Shown here: positions 34,320-43,365 of the stretch, piece by piece
Position numbering within the stretch: the stretch's first letter is position 1
How the letters are laid out: every line of letters begins with the position of its first letter
Source: Weissella sagaensis
GTDB taxonomy: Bacteria > Bacillota > Bacilli > Lactobacillales > Lactobacillaceae
Assembly: GCF_005405285.1 (NCBI RefSeq)
Contig: NZ_BJDT01000001.1
Location: 96,726 to 160,725, forward strand
DNA: 64,000 bases
Direction: 5' to 3'
Translations under genes and position numbers: made by a program
Notes under the pieces: model-generated
The model's input: the letters and a program-made list of their open reading frames with translations, nothing else
What the model was told of the DNA's origin: nothing
Databases searched by the model: none

Positions 34320-35669
34320 ATGTCACAACAAAAAGGATCCCCACAGAAACTAGACAGAGGGTTAACTGGTCGCCATGTTGAGATGATTGCCTTAGGTGGA
34401 ACAATTGGAACAGGTTTGTTCCTGGGGGCAGGTCGTTCAATTAGTGCAGCTGGGCCAGCCATTTTAATTGTTTACGCAATTGTCGGGATGTTTATGTTTT
34501 GGATGATGCGAGCGTTAGGTGAGCTGTTGCTAACAGATCCTAACCGCGCAACATTCGTTGGTTTTATTGAAAAATACGTCGGACCTAAAGCCGGGTTTAT
34601 CATTGGATGGACTTATTGGATTGGGTGGATTACGATTGCCATGGCTGAATTAACAGCGGTGGGAACTTATATGTCTTTTTGGTTTCCAAATATTCCAATT
34701 TGGATATGGGAGTTGATTATTTTAGCCATGTTGTACGGTATTAATATTATTGCCGTAGCAGCCTTTGGTGAAACTGAATTTTGGTTCTCAATGATTAAGA
34801 TTATTGCCATTGTTGCTATGATTGCAACGGGTGTGATTATGATGGTGATGCACACCAAAACATCATCAGGAGTTACTTCAATTAGTAATTTATGGCAGCA
34901 TGGCTTTATTGCTGATGGTGGTAGTCACTTATTGGCAGCCTTTCAAATGGTATTCTTTGCTTTCTTAGGTATTGAATTTGTGGGGATGACGGCTGCTGAA
35001 GCGCAAGATCCTTATAAAAATATTCCAAAAGCAATTAACTCAATTATCGTTCGTATTTTAATTTTCTATATTGGTGCTTTAATTGCCATTATGAGTATTC
35101 AACCATGGACAAATTATCATGCTGGTGAATCACCCTTTGTTCAAGTGTTCGCAGGAATTGGTATTACAGGAGCTGCCGGTATTATTAACTTTGTTGTTTT
35201 AACAGCAGCAGCATCATCATTAAATAGTGCTATTTTCACAACAGGTCGTATGTTATTCTCGTTATCAAAAGGTAAGGGATATGCTGGTAAAATAAATAAG
35301 CGGTATATTCCAAATAATGCGATTAATATTTCAGTATTACTGGTTGCATTAGCTGTTGTGTTGAATTTCTTCTTCCCAGCCAATGCGTTCGATTTGGTGA
35401 CGTCAATTGCATCAGCTGCGTTTGTTGTGATGTATGCAGTCTTGGTTTACGCACACGTTAAGTACCGTAAAACGGATGATTTCAAAAAAGGAAAGCAATT
35501 GTTTAAGATGCCTGGGGCACCGGTTACGGATTATCTAACAATTGCATTCTTGATTGGTATTTTTTTGATTTTACTCTTTACGAAGGATACAATGCCAACA
35601 ACGGTATTAGCAATTGTGTGGTTTGTCATTATGATTGTAATAAGTTTACGAATAAAAACTAAAAAATAG
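34320..35669 (+). CDS. Amino acid permease, APC superfamily (AAT family)
   Basis: A 449-residue transporter with twelve membrane helices. GRHVEMIALGGTIGTGLFLGAG (shortened reading: HVEMIALGGTIGTGLFLG) at residues ~16-33 and a GMTAAEAQDPYKNIPKAI loop are AAT-family signatures, as in AnsP, RocE and the D-Ala/D-Ser/Gly carrier CycA. Substrate is uncertain. I start at ATG 34320 after GGGAGTG rather than the GTG at 34314 that overlaps that ribosome site. Monocistronic between promoter and terminator. Confidence 0.9.
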   Translation: MSQQKGSPQKLDRGLTGRHVEMIALGGTIGTGLFLGAGRSISAAGPAILIVYAIVGMFMFWMMRALGELLLTDPNRATFVGFIEKYVGPKAGFIIGWTYWIGWITIAMAELTAVGTYMSFWFPNIPIWIWELIILAMLYGINIIAVAAFGETEFWFSMIKIIAIVAMIATGVIMMVMHTKTSSGVTSISNLWQHGFIADGGSHLLAAFQMVFFAFLGIEFVGMTAAEAQDPYKNIPKAINSIIVRILIFYIGALIAIMSIQPWTNYHAGESPFVQVFAGIGITGAAGIINFVVLTAAASSLNSAIFTTGRMLFSLSKGKGYAGKINKRYIPNNAINISVLLVALAVVLNFFFPANAFDLVTSIASAAFVVMYAVLVYAHVKYRKTDDFKKGKQLFKMPGAPVTDYLTIAFLIGIFLILLFTKDTMPTTVLAIVWFVIMIVISLRIKTKK

Positions 35670-35678
35670 TGTATTATG

Positions 35679-35711
35679 AAGGATAGTTAGATAGGCAACT
35701 ATCCTTTTTTA
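35679..35711 (+). terminator. Terminator after the permease gene
   Basis: GGATAGTT (35681-35688) with AACTATCC (35697-35704) followed by Ts. Confidence 0.88.
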
Positions 35712-35737
35712 TTATTTCTAATAGGAGGCTTACTAAA

Positions 35738-36631
35738 ATGGCAGAAAAATTTATTGAACGGCCTTATACACGGACGTTTGCACAAACAGATTATATTAAA
35801 CAACAATGGCAAGATGTCGCTTATATGGCTGGTGATCGTCATGATTTAGATATTTATTTACCAAATGAAGGCCAAGGACCATTCCCTGTTATTGTGGATG
35901 TATTTGGTGGTGGATTAGTATTTGGTGACAAAAGTTCGCACAAGCTTGATCCAGCATTAAAGTTATTAGATCAAGGATATGCAGTTGTAAGTATCTCATA
36001 CACGTGGATTCAAGATGCAGCATTTCCAACACAAATTTATGAAGTTAAAGCAGCAATTCGTTTCTTACGGGCACACGCAACAGAGTATCAACTTGATATG
36101 GATCATGTCGCATTAATGGGTGAATCATCAGGTGCACATTTAGCTTTATTAGCAGGGGTAACGGCAACGGCAGATGAAATGTCTAATCGTGAGTTTGGTG
36201 AAAATGCGGATGAATCTGAACAAGTAAATGCAATTATTGCGCTTTACGGACCGTATGAATTTGACAAGTTTGTGCCACAGTTTAAAGAAAGTGGCGTTGT
36301 ACCAAATTATTCTGAAACTGGAACAGCAGAGTCATTTGAAGGGCAGATGTTTAATAAACAAGCACCAAAAGATGTACCAGATAAGGTTAAGGAATACAAC
36401 CCAGCAACATATTTCAGCGCAACAATGCCACCAATATTAGCATTTGTTGGTACTGCTGATGTGATTGTGCCATACCAACAAACAGTGAATATGATAGCAG
36501 CAGCACGTAATTTTGTGAGTGATGATCGTGCTGAAATTCATGTTATTGACGGTAAAGGTCATGGACCGGGTGCTTATATGACACCAGAAAACACAGCAAT
36601 TAAAGCTGCTTTTCTAAAAAAATGGTTATAA
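35738..36631 (+). CDS. Alpha/beta hydrolase (esterase/lipase, BD-FAE-like)
   Basis: A 297-residue hydrolase. The oxyanion region is VDVFGGGLVFGDKSSH (~53-68, HGGG-like), the nucleophile Ser lies in GESSGAH (~128), the acid in GTADVIVPYQQ and the His in GKGHGPGAY. There is no signal peptide, so it is cytoplasmic; likely acts on short-chain esters. AGGAGGC precedes the ATG. The small gene at 36646 begins 14 bp after the stop. Confidence 0.88.
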   Translation: MAEKFIERPYTRTFAQTDYIKQQWQDVAYMAGDRHDLDIYLPNEGQGPFPVIVDVFGGGLVFGDKSSHKLDPALKLLDQGYAVVSISYTWIQDAAFPTQIYEVKAAIRFLRAHATEYQLDMDHVALMGESSGAHLALLAGVTATADEMSNREFGENADESEQVNAIIALYGPYEFDKFVPQFKESGVVPNYSETGTAESFEGQMFNKQAPKDVPDKVKEYNPATYFSATMPPILAFVGTADVIVPYQQTVNMIAAARNFVSDDRAEIHVIDGKGHGPGAYMTPENTAIKAAFLKKWL

Positions 36632-36645
36632 ATTGAGGTTAAAGA

Positions 36646-36861
36646 ATGCTAGGTGCTTTTGGAAAAACATTTTTTCGCGCAACACCGCAACAGTTATTTA
36701 TGCAATTAATGATTGACGTGATATGGTACTTGATTTTTAAACCAAGTGATTCATTTTCGTTGTGGGTGTACATTATCATTTTGCCAGGCTTTGATTTAGT
36801 ATCAGCCATTGGTAGTTTTTGGAATTATGTGAAGGATAATAAGCAAAAATCAAATAAATAA
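36646..36861 (+). CDS. Small hypothetical membrane protein
   Basis: A 71-residue protein with an amphipathic N-terminus, two hydrophobic segments (~20-32 and ~38-60) and a lysine-rich tail. TTGAGG precedes the ATG and spacing to the esterase gene suggests co-transcription. I do not recognise it. The parS palindrome begins at the next base after its stop. Confidence 0.65.
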   Translation: MLGAFGKTFFRATPQQLFMQLMIDVIWYLIFKPSDSFSLWVYIIILPGFDLVSAIGSFWNYVKDNKQKSNK

Positions 36862-36877
36862 TGTTTCACGTGAAACA
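36862..36877. promoter_or_regulatory. Perfect parS palindrome (parS 3)
   Basis: TGTTTCACGTGAAACA is the exact 16-bp consensus ParB/Spo0J site, intergenic. Confidence 0.92.
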
Positions 36878-36883
36878 TTTAAT

Positions 36884-36918
36884 TAAAAGACTACTTATAC
36901 AGAAAGTAGTCTTTTTTG
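36884..36918 (+). terminator. Terminator after parS 3
   Basis: AAAGACTACTT pairs with AAGTAGTCTTT, followed by Ts. Confidence 0.88.
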
Positions 36919-37141
36919 CGTTCAATAATAAAAACGTAACGTTTAATATTTTTTGGTTGTAAGTGAATAAATCAATTTAAGATTAATTGATGTATGTAAG
37001 AAGGGTTAGAGTTTTGACTAAATTTAAATATTAAGACAATTTTTAGTGGACTTTTTAATCTGAGATTTGTCTTTTTATATAACCAGTTATTGAATATCAA
37101 TAATTAATGTAATAGGCAATGTCAATGATGGAGGAAAATTT

Positions 37142-37891
37142 GTGTTAGAGATAATAATATTAGAAGATGGGCAGCAACAACTAACTTGGATATCTAATTT
37201 TATTAAACGATATACCAAATTTGAGGAATTAGCGGTGACTATTAAAACTGCTACACCTGACATTGAACGAATAAAGAATGTCATTCAAACAAGCTCACAT
37301 CAAAATTTTTTGTTTTTTTTATATGTTACGAATGACGAAGGAATTAGATTAGGAAAATATATCAGGAAAAAATTACCAGCGGCTAATCTAGTATTTATTG
37401 CTGCATGTGAAGAACCGTTATCATCAATATTGAAACATCGGCTAGCACCGTTAGATTATATTTTTGATTTAACAAACGATGATTTGGTTGAAGAAGCAAT
37501 CCGTAAAGATATTAATATCGCTTTAAAACGAACCGTTGATCATATGTACAATAATCCAGAGAAATTCGTGTATAAATTACAGAATTGTTATTATGATGTG
37601 CCGATGTCTGAAATACTGTATATCGCCTCTAAACCAAATTATGTTAATCGCGTTATTTTATATACAAAAAACGCAGCGATTGAATTAAATGATTCCTTAT
37701 CCAATATTGAAAAAAGACATCCAACGTTATTTCGCTCTCATAAAGGGTTTATTGTTAATTTATCAGCTGTTAATTATGTTGATGTCCAAGCTAATCGAAT
37801 TTACTTTCGTAGTCATGAAGACTTATTTTGCCCAATATCGGTGCGAAAGAAGCAACGCTTTAAAGAAATTTGGCGACAAGAGAAATTATAA
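37142..37891 (+). CDS. LytTR regulator with degenerate receiver (AgrA/PlnC-like, bacteriocin locus)
   Basis: A 249-residue AgrA-like protein: receiver domain (~1-130) and LytTR DNA-binding domain (~142-245; FRSHKGFIVNL). The start is GTG with GGAGG upstream. Acidic pocket LEDG (residues 7-10) is kept, but the phospho-acceptor Asp of the FLDI strand is Tyr61 (FFLYV), the switch Thr is Ala87 (FIAAC) and the conserved Lys is Asp109 (DYIFDL). It therefore should not be phosphorylated. No histidine kinase or pheromone gene is in the locus. It precedes the three bacteriocin genes and presumably regulates them in a phosphorylation-independent manner. Confidence 0.85.
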   Translation: MLEIIILEDGQQQLTWISNFIKRYTKFEELAVTIKTATPDIERIKNVIQTSSHQNFLFFLYVTNDEGIRLGKYIRKKLPAANLVFIAACEEPLSSILKHRLAPLDYIFDLTNDDLVEEAIRKDINIALKRTVDHMYNNPEKFVYKLQNCYYDVPMSEILYIASKPNYVNRVILYTKNAAIELNDSLSNIEKRHPTLFRSHKGFIVNLSAVNYVDVQANRIYFRSHEDLFCPISVRKKQRFKEIWRQEKL

Positions 37892-38025
37892 ATTAGCAAC
37901 GAATACTAGTGAGAAATTAACGTTAAATTCTTTTTTATCTGAATTTGTAAATTAAATTTATTATTAGGAGTGTGGAAGGAGGAAATGTAGTATATCGGTA
38001 CAGTCATGGTATATGAAAAAGTAAA

Positions 38026-38220
38026 ATGATATTTTCAAATAAATATAGTCGATTAATACCATTGCATTTGTTGCTATTTATCGTTAGTTGTCGTGTTCCT
38101 GATTTAATTAAAACAGATCAATTTTTGTTGGAAGAAAGTTTTCGTACTTACGGGGCTTTGGCTATTGTTATTTATATGGAAGTTAGGACGTACCGGAAAA
38201 TAAATAATAGTCTTGGGTAG
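38026..38220 (+). CDS. Small membrane protein in the bacteriocin locus
   Basis: A 64-residue frame with two likely membrane segments (~11-23 and ~42-53) and a basic tail. Its ATG overlaps the stop of a short preceding frame (38005-38028, ATG...TGA), hinting at coupled translation; a strong GGAGG at about 37978 serves that region. It could be a tiny immunity protein or the residue of a lost sensor-kinase gene. Not recognised. Confidence 0.4.
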   Translation: MIFSNKYSRLIPLHLLLFIVSCRVPDLIKTDQFLLEESFRTYGALAIVIYMEVRTYRKINNSLG

Positions 38221-38332
38221 ATAGTGATTGAAACATTTTAAAATTGGGCAGTTAACATTTGTTTTTATGACTATGTATTGTTAGAAATTGTAATTGAAGT
38301 ATTAAATAGTGGTAGAGAATTAGGAGATAAAA

Positions 38333-38518
38333 ATGGAAAATCAATATCAAGTATTAACAATTGATGAAATGGCAACAATCGTTGGTGGTAAAGGTAAGAA
38401 GAAAAATTGGAGTAAGTGCTATGCAGGAACTATAGGAAGTGCAATGCTCGGTGCTACTGGAGGTCCAGTGACATATATTGGTGGGGCACTTGTTGGTTAT
38501 GCAACATTTTGTCAATAA
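38333..38518 (+). CDS. Class IIb-type bacteriocin precursor, lactobin A/cerein 7B family
   Basis: A 61-residue precursor. A 19-residue double-glycine leader (ending ATIVGG) is followed by a 42-residue mature peptide starting KGKKKNW. KCYAGTIGSA and the closing YATFC resemble cerein 7B (KCVAGTIGG...AATFC), including a Cys near each end that could form a disulfide. GxxxG motifs (GATGG, GALVG) suit helix-helix pairing as in two-peptide bacteriocins. TTAGGAGA precedes the ATG. First of three precursor genes. Confidence 0.88.
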   Translation: MENQYQVLTIDEMATIVGGKGKKKNWSKCYAGTIGSAMLGATGGPVTYIGGALVGYATFCQ

Positions 38519-38559
38519 AATGATAGTAGTTTATACAAAGATTAATTAGAACTAGCGTT

Positions 38560-38605
38560 AAATACCATCGTTAGATTTTTAGCAAAAAGTTTAACGATGG
38601 TATTT
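38560..38605 (+). repeat. 14-bp inverted repeat between bacteriocin genes
   Basis: AAATACCATCGTTA (38560-38573) and TAACGATGGTATTT (38592-38605) with an 18-nt loop. Only a short T-stretch follows, so it may be a weak terminator or mRNA processing/stabilising hairpin setting the ratio of peptides. Confidence 0.7.
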
Positions 38606-38645
38606 GCTGTTAGTTAATTTCCAATTTATTTAAGGAGGATTAGAT

Positions 38646-38828
38646 ATGCATGAAGCAATTAAAATGTTGGATTCTTATGAAACAATGAATTCGCAAGAAT
38701 TGATGGTAATTAGTGGTGGTTTAAATAAGGTTGCATATGATATTGGTCATAAGTTGGGAATCGTAGTTAATGTGTATTCGACGGTGTCAGGTATTCGACG
38801 AGGCGGAAATTTTAAACGACGTCATTAG
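38646..38828 (+). CDS. Double-glycine-leader bacteriocin precursor 2
   Basis: A 60-residue precursor with a 25-residue leader ending ELMVISGG. The 35-residue mature part is cationic, starts LNKVAYDIGHKLG (a GxxxG motif, GHKLG) and ends RRGGNFKRRH, an arginine-rich tail typical of two-peptide bacteriocin partners. Strong AAGGAGG ribosome site. It probably partners one of the flanking peptides. Confidence 0.82.
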   Translation: MHEAIKMLDSYETMNSQELMVISGGLNKVAYDIGHKLGIVVNVYSTVSGIRRGGNFKRRH

Positions 38829-38845
38829 TAAACAGGAGATGTGTT

Positions 38846-39004
38846 ATGGATAAATTTGTATATGAGAATTATAAAGCAGTGAGTGAAGCCGAGTTAGTTA
38901 ATATTTCTGGAGGAGCAAAACATCCTGTTAGGCAGTGGTTATGGCATAAAGCTGGGGATCCAGTTGTTAGTTTTGGAAAAGGGTTTTTAAAAGCATTTGG
39001 GTAA
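38846..39004 (+). CDS. Double-glycine-leader bacteriocin precursor 3 (52 residues)
   Basis: CAGGAGAT precedes ATG 38846; the frame ends TAA 39002-39004. The leader, MDKFVYENYKAVSEAELVNI followed by SGG, fits double-glycine rules (ELxxISGG), and the 29-residue mature part has WLWHKAGDP then a glycine/lysine-rich amphipathic end (GKGFLKAFG). It starts 17 bp after precursor 2, so these are co-transcribed. No cysteines. Confidence 0.82.
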   Translation: MDKFVYENYKAVSEAELVNISGGAKHPVRQWLWHKAGDPVVSFGKGFLKAFG

Positions 39005-39058
39005 TCCAACTCAGATATGTTATGAACATTTAAAATGTTGACTTTTATAAAATAAAAA

Positions 39059-39712
39059 ATGAATTTAGTTAAAATTACTTATAAAGTAGTACTTTCATAT
39101 TTTTTCATCATTCCGTTTAGCTTTTATTGTGCAGTTACTGTACCGTACGTTGGATTACTGACATCTTTTTTAGGAGGTATAATTTCGTTACTATTGATGT
39201 TTGGTAGTCAACAGGTATTTTTATTATTGAAACCAATGAATAAACCTTTTTTATGGCAAATGGTTCGGTTATTAGTTTTAGCTTTTTTAATACGATTAGT
39301 ATTAGTGTGGATAATGGTGATGTTTGATTTTCAAAATACAGACAATGTAATTGGTAATGGATATATCACTCAGTTAGTTCATGCGGATATAGTAACAAAA
39401 TTAATTTTATTAGTTTTGTTACTAATAGAGATGACGGGGGAAGAATTGTTATTAGCTAGCGTCATATTACCAATGCTTTCTTATTTAAAAAAATTGAATT
39501 ACTCATGGATATTTAGTGTTTTTATTGGGAGTTTGTTATTTTCTTTAATGCATTTATACGCCTATGATTTTAATATTTGTTTTTGTGTTATTGCAGGACT
39601 ATCGCATATACCAATGATTCAAGCATGGAAAGTTACGAATTCTTTACGTGGTGGTATATATATACATATTTTTTATAATATGATTTCGATATTTCCAGCT
39701 TTACTACTTTAG
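39059..39712 (+). CDS. CPBP family intramembrane protease, putative bacteriocin immunity
   Basis: A 217-residue protein with six to seven membrane helices. CPBP motifs are GEELLLASVILP (~124), LFSLMHLYAYDF (~160) and YIHIFYNM (~201). The EExxxR arginine is not conserved, as in the homologue at 11236. In class II bacteriocin operons (pln, blp) such proteins confer self-immunity. The start codon lacks a good Shine-Dalgarno sequence; TTGACT (39038) lies just upstream. Confidence 0.78.
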   Translation: MNLVKITYKVVLSYFFIIPFSFYCAVTVPYVGLLTSFLGGIISLLLMFGSQQVFLLLKPMNKPFLWQMVRLLVLAFLIRLVLVWIMVMFDFQNTDNVIGNGYITQLVHADIVTKLILLVLLLIEMTGEELLLASVILPMLSYLKKLNYSWIFSVFIGSLLFSLMHLYAYDFNICFCVIAGLSHIPMIQAWKVTNSLRGGIYIHIFYNMISIFPALLL

Positions 39713-39743
39713 TTTTTTAATGGTTGGAGAATTTTGTGTGATT

Positions 39744-41890
39744 ATGAAAAAAATAAATTACATACCACAAGTTGATGAGTCCGATTGTGGTGTTGCTGCA
39801 TTAGCTATGATTTTATCAAATTATGGCACGAAACTATCATTAACTAAATTACGTAATATGGCAAAAACAAATACTGAAGGGACAACCGCTTTAGGAATTG
39901 TTTATACAGCTCAAAATTTAAACTTTACAGCAGTTTCTATACGTGCCGATTTAAATTTATTTAATAAAAAAGATATCCCTTATCCTTTTATAGCGCATGT
40001 AATTAAGAAAGAAAATATCCACATTACTATGTTGTTTATGGTGCCAAAGGTGATAAGTTATTAATTGCAGATCCAGATAGCACCGTGGGTAAAATAAAAA
40101 TGACTAAAGCGCATTTTAACAAGGAATGGACCGGTGTGTCCATTTTTATTGCGCCTAATGTAAGTTACAAACCTGTCAAAGAAAAAAAGCAGTCTTTAGG
40201 TTCATTAGCATTCATAATTTTTCGTCAAAAACTGTTAATGATTAATATAATTGTTGCTGCTTTATTAGTTACTTTAGTCAGTGTTTTTGGAACATATTAT
40301 TTACAAACAATTATTGACGTATACATTCCAAATAATATGAAGAACACTTTAGGTGTTGTATCGTTAGGATTGATTTTTGCATATGTTATTCAGCAATTAT
40401 TGTCCTATGCGAGGGATTACCTGTTAATTGTATTAGGGCAGCGCCTTTCAATTGATATTATTTTATCGTATATAAAACATATTTTTGAATTACCAATGTC
40501 ATTCTTTTCAACGCGCCGTACGGGTGAAATTGTTAGTCGTTTTACTGACGCCAATACGATTATTGAAGCATTAGCTAGTACTATGATATCAATTTTTTTA
40601 GATTTAGGAATTCTAGTGATCATTGGAACAGTTCTGGCTATTCAAAATACAACTTTATTTTTAATTTCTTTACTTGCTATTCCGGCGTATTTTTTAGTTA
40701 TTTGGTTATTTATGCGCCCTTTTTCAAAGTTAAATAATAATCAAATGGAAGCTGGTTCAATGTTAAGTTCTTCAATTATTGAGGATGTTAATGGGATTGA
40801 GACGATTAAGGCTCTAAACAGTGAGGCAGTAGCTTATCGTAAGATTGATCATGAATTTATTGCATATTTAGAAAAAGCATTTTTGTATTCTAAAACAGAA
40901 GCCATTCAAAATGCTATAAAAGGATTATTGCACCTTGCTTTAAATGTGTTGATTTTGTGGGTCGGTGCTCAACTTGTGATGATTGATAAAATTAGTGTCG
41001 GTCAGCTTTTTACGTATAATGCACTATTAGGATTTTTTACTGACCCATTACAAAATATCATTAATTTACAAACAAAACTTCAGCAAGCATCGGTTGCTAA
41101 TAACCGGTTAAATGAAATTTATTTGGTAAATTCTGAATTTAAAGATAGCAAACAAGGAATACACAGAATTCATCAAAATAGTTCTTTAATTGTTGAAAAT
41201 GTTAGTTATAAGTATGGGTTTGGGTTGCCTGTTATTGATGATATTTCGTTGCTTATTAAGCCTGGGGAAAAAATAGCTTTAGTTGGGACTAGTGGCTCTG
41301 GTAAGTCAACTTTCGCTAAACTGTTAGTTAATTTTTTTGAGCCTGATAGTGGTCTAATATTACTAGATAAAACGAAATTAAATGACATTAATAAACATGA
41401 TTTAAGAGCGTATATTAATTATCTACCTCACGAACCGTTTATTTTTTCAGGATCAATAATGGATAATCTTTTGTTGGGTGCTAAGCCTGGTACAACGCAA
41501 GAAGACATCATTAATGCGGTTGAAATTGCGCAAATTAAAGATGATATTGAAAAAATGCCACAAGGATTTTGGACTGAGATTTCAGAAAGTGGAAACATTT
41601 CAGGTGGACAAAAACAACGCATTGCTTTGGCTAGAGCTATATTAGTTGATTCACCTATTCTTGTTTTAGATGAATCAACGAGTAATTTGGATGTCCTAAT
41701 GGAGAAAAAAATTATTGATAATCTATTGATATTAAAAGAAAAGACAATAATTTTTGTTGCCCATCGTTTAACAATATCACAACGTGTTAATCGTATTTTG
41801 ACCATGCAAAATGGAAAGATTGTTGAAGACGGTTCACACAATACATTACTACAATCAGATGGCTATTATGCATCATTATTTAATGATTAA
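39744..41890 (+). pseudogene. Bacteriocin ABC transporter with C39 peptidase domain, interrupted by a frameshift
   Basis: The 5' part encodes a C39 peptidase with the catalytic cysteine (DESDCGVAAL, Cys15) but runs off frame near 40020-40022 and stops at 40064. In the next frame HYYVVYGAKGDKL (catalytic His) and ADPD (Asp) resume, then six helices and an ATPase with GTSGSGKST, ISGGQKQRIALARA and ILVLDEST. One added base (for example CAC-CAT instead of CACAT) would restore a 715-residue protein, the normal length of LagD/PlnG-type exporters that cut the double-glycine leader and export the peptide. As read, the peptidase would be inactive. Confidence 0.88.
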
Positions 41891-41899
41891 GGAGTTTGC

Positions 41900-43285
41900 A
41901 TGGTTGAATATCAAGATTTGGAAAGTGGTGAATTTTATCAACGACGGTATCGGAATTTTCCAACTTTAATTATTTTTCCTACTCTATTGTTAATTGTTTT
42001 CATTGTACTATTTAGTTTTTTTCTGAAACGAGAAATTATTGCTAAATTTAGTGGTGCGATTATTCCAGAAAAAATCATAACGGATGTCCAATCGACCAGC
42101 GATAATATGATATGTACTAATCAATTAGAAGAAAATAAAGTAGTAAATAAAGGGGATATTTTAGTTACTTTTAAAAATGAGAATGAAAAGAGTGAAATCC
42201 AAAACGGTCATAAAAAAATAATCAGTCATAAAGAGCATCTACGGAGTCTTAATGTATATAAGCGAAGTATTATTGACGGTCGTAATCAATTTAATGGTGT
42301 CGATAAATTTGGATATGATCGTTTGTTTCATGGTTATATTTCTCAAATTAATAATTTAAATAATGAGTTTGAACAACAACAAATTGATAAAAAAATAGCT
42401 AATCAGCAACTTAATGAGCAAATAGATGTTTTAAGAAAAATACAACGTAACAATCAAAACAAAATATCAGATTTCAAATCTATAATGGATGCTGTTACAA
42501 AAAGCACAAAAATGGATGCTGACAATCAATATAAATTTATTTATGATGATTATTATGCGCAATTCAAAAGCACTCAAATAATGAGTGAAAAAGTACAGAT
42601 TAAAGAGAACATGATTAGCAGTATCTTGCAAAAAATAGAACAACTCCAGGCAACTAATGATTCATACGATATTCAAATTGCAGGTATTTTGAAAAATAAT
42701 TTTTTGTCAAAAAATAGTACATTAGATAAAATTACTAATCTTCAACAGCAACAATTAGCTACAATTCAAAAAGAAATTAATAAGCAACAGCAAATATTAG
42801 ATGAATTGGAAGTTAAACAGTCAATGGCAAATCAGCATTATCAAGATACAGTCTTGAAGTCACCAAAGAAAGGTATACTACACTTAATTAACAATAAAAG
42901 TAGAATGACGTATCTACCTAAAGGAACAACGATTGCTCAAATTTATCCTCTACTCACTAGGAAAACAAAGTTGAATATTGAGTCTTATATTGCTGAAAAG
43001 GATATTACAGGTTTAAAAAAAGGACAGAAAATAAAATTTATAGTTAAGCAAAATGGTTCTAAAATATTGAAATTAAAGGGAACGGTTAAAACAATTAGTG
43101 ACGTACCTACAGATGTTAAAGAGGGTTCGTTTTATAAATGTGTAGCTAATATCTTTGTTGATGGAAATGAAAGGAAACAAATTAAATACGGCCTAAATGG
43201 TGAAGTAATAATTATTAAAGGAACTAAAACATGGTTTAATTATTACAAAGACATTCTTTTAGGTAGAGATTTCTCAGATAAATAA
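41900..43285 (+). CDS. Bacteriocin secretion accessory protein (HlyD/MesE/PlnH type)
   Basis: A 461-residue membrane-fusion-like protein: one N-terminal membrane helix (~23-45), a long coiled-coil section (~90-310) and C-terminal beta-rich lipoyl/HlyD-like domain. TYLPKGTTIAQIYPLL and KGQKIKFIVKQ are typical. It starts 9 bp after the ABC transporter and works with it in exporting class II bacteriocins. The gene is intact, in contrast to the exporter. GGAG lies before the ATG. Confidence 0.9.
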   Translation: MVEYQDLESGEFYQRRYRNFPTLIIFPTLLLIVFIVLFSFFLKREIIAKFSGAIIPEKIITDVQSTSDNMICTNQLEENKVVNKGDILVTFKNENEKSEIQNGHKKIISHKEHLRSLNVYKRSIIDGRNQFNGVDKFGYDRLFHGYISQINNLNNEFEQQQIDKKIANQQLNEQIDVLRKIQRNNQNKISDFKSIMDAVTKSTKMDADNQYKFIYDDYYAQFKSTQIMSEKVQIKENMISSILQKIEQLQATNDSYDIQIAGILKNNFLSKNSTLDKITNLQQQQLATIQKEINKQQQILDELEVKQSMANQHYQDTVLKSPKKGILHLINNKSRMTYLPKGTTIAQIYPLLTRKTKLNIESYIAEKDITGLKKGQKIKFIVKQNGSKILKLKGTVKTISDVPTDVKEGSFYKCVANIFVDGNERKQIKYGLNGEVIIIKGTKTWFNYYKDILLGRDFSDK

Positions 43286-43365
43286 TTCATGTGTATTCTT
43301 AATTATTTATCTGAAATAAGATTTAGTGTTGATTTTAATACATGCTAAAAGTTAATACAAAATAG

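Noticed and set aside
38005..38028. Short frame MVYEKVK before the 64-residue membrane protein
   Set aside because: Too short to call a gene; mentioned only as a possible coupling element.
38221..38332. LytTR direct repeats upstream of the first bacteriocin gene
   Set aside because: AGTTAACATTTG and ACTATGTATTG are only loosely similar and do not give a convincing repeat with 21-bp periodicity.
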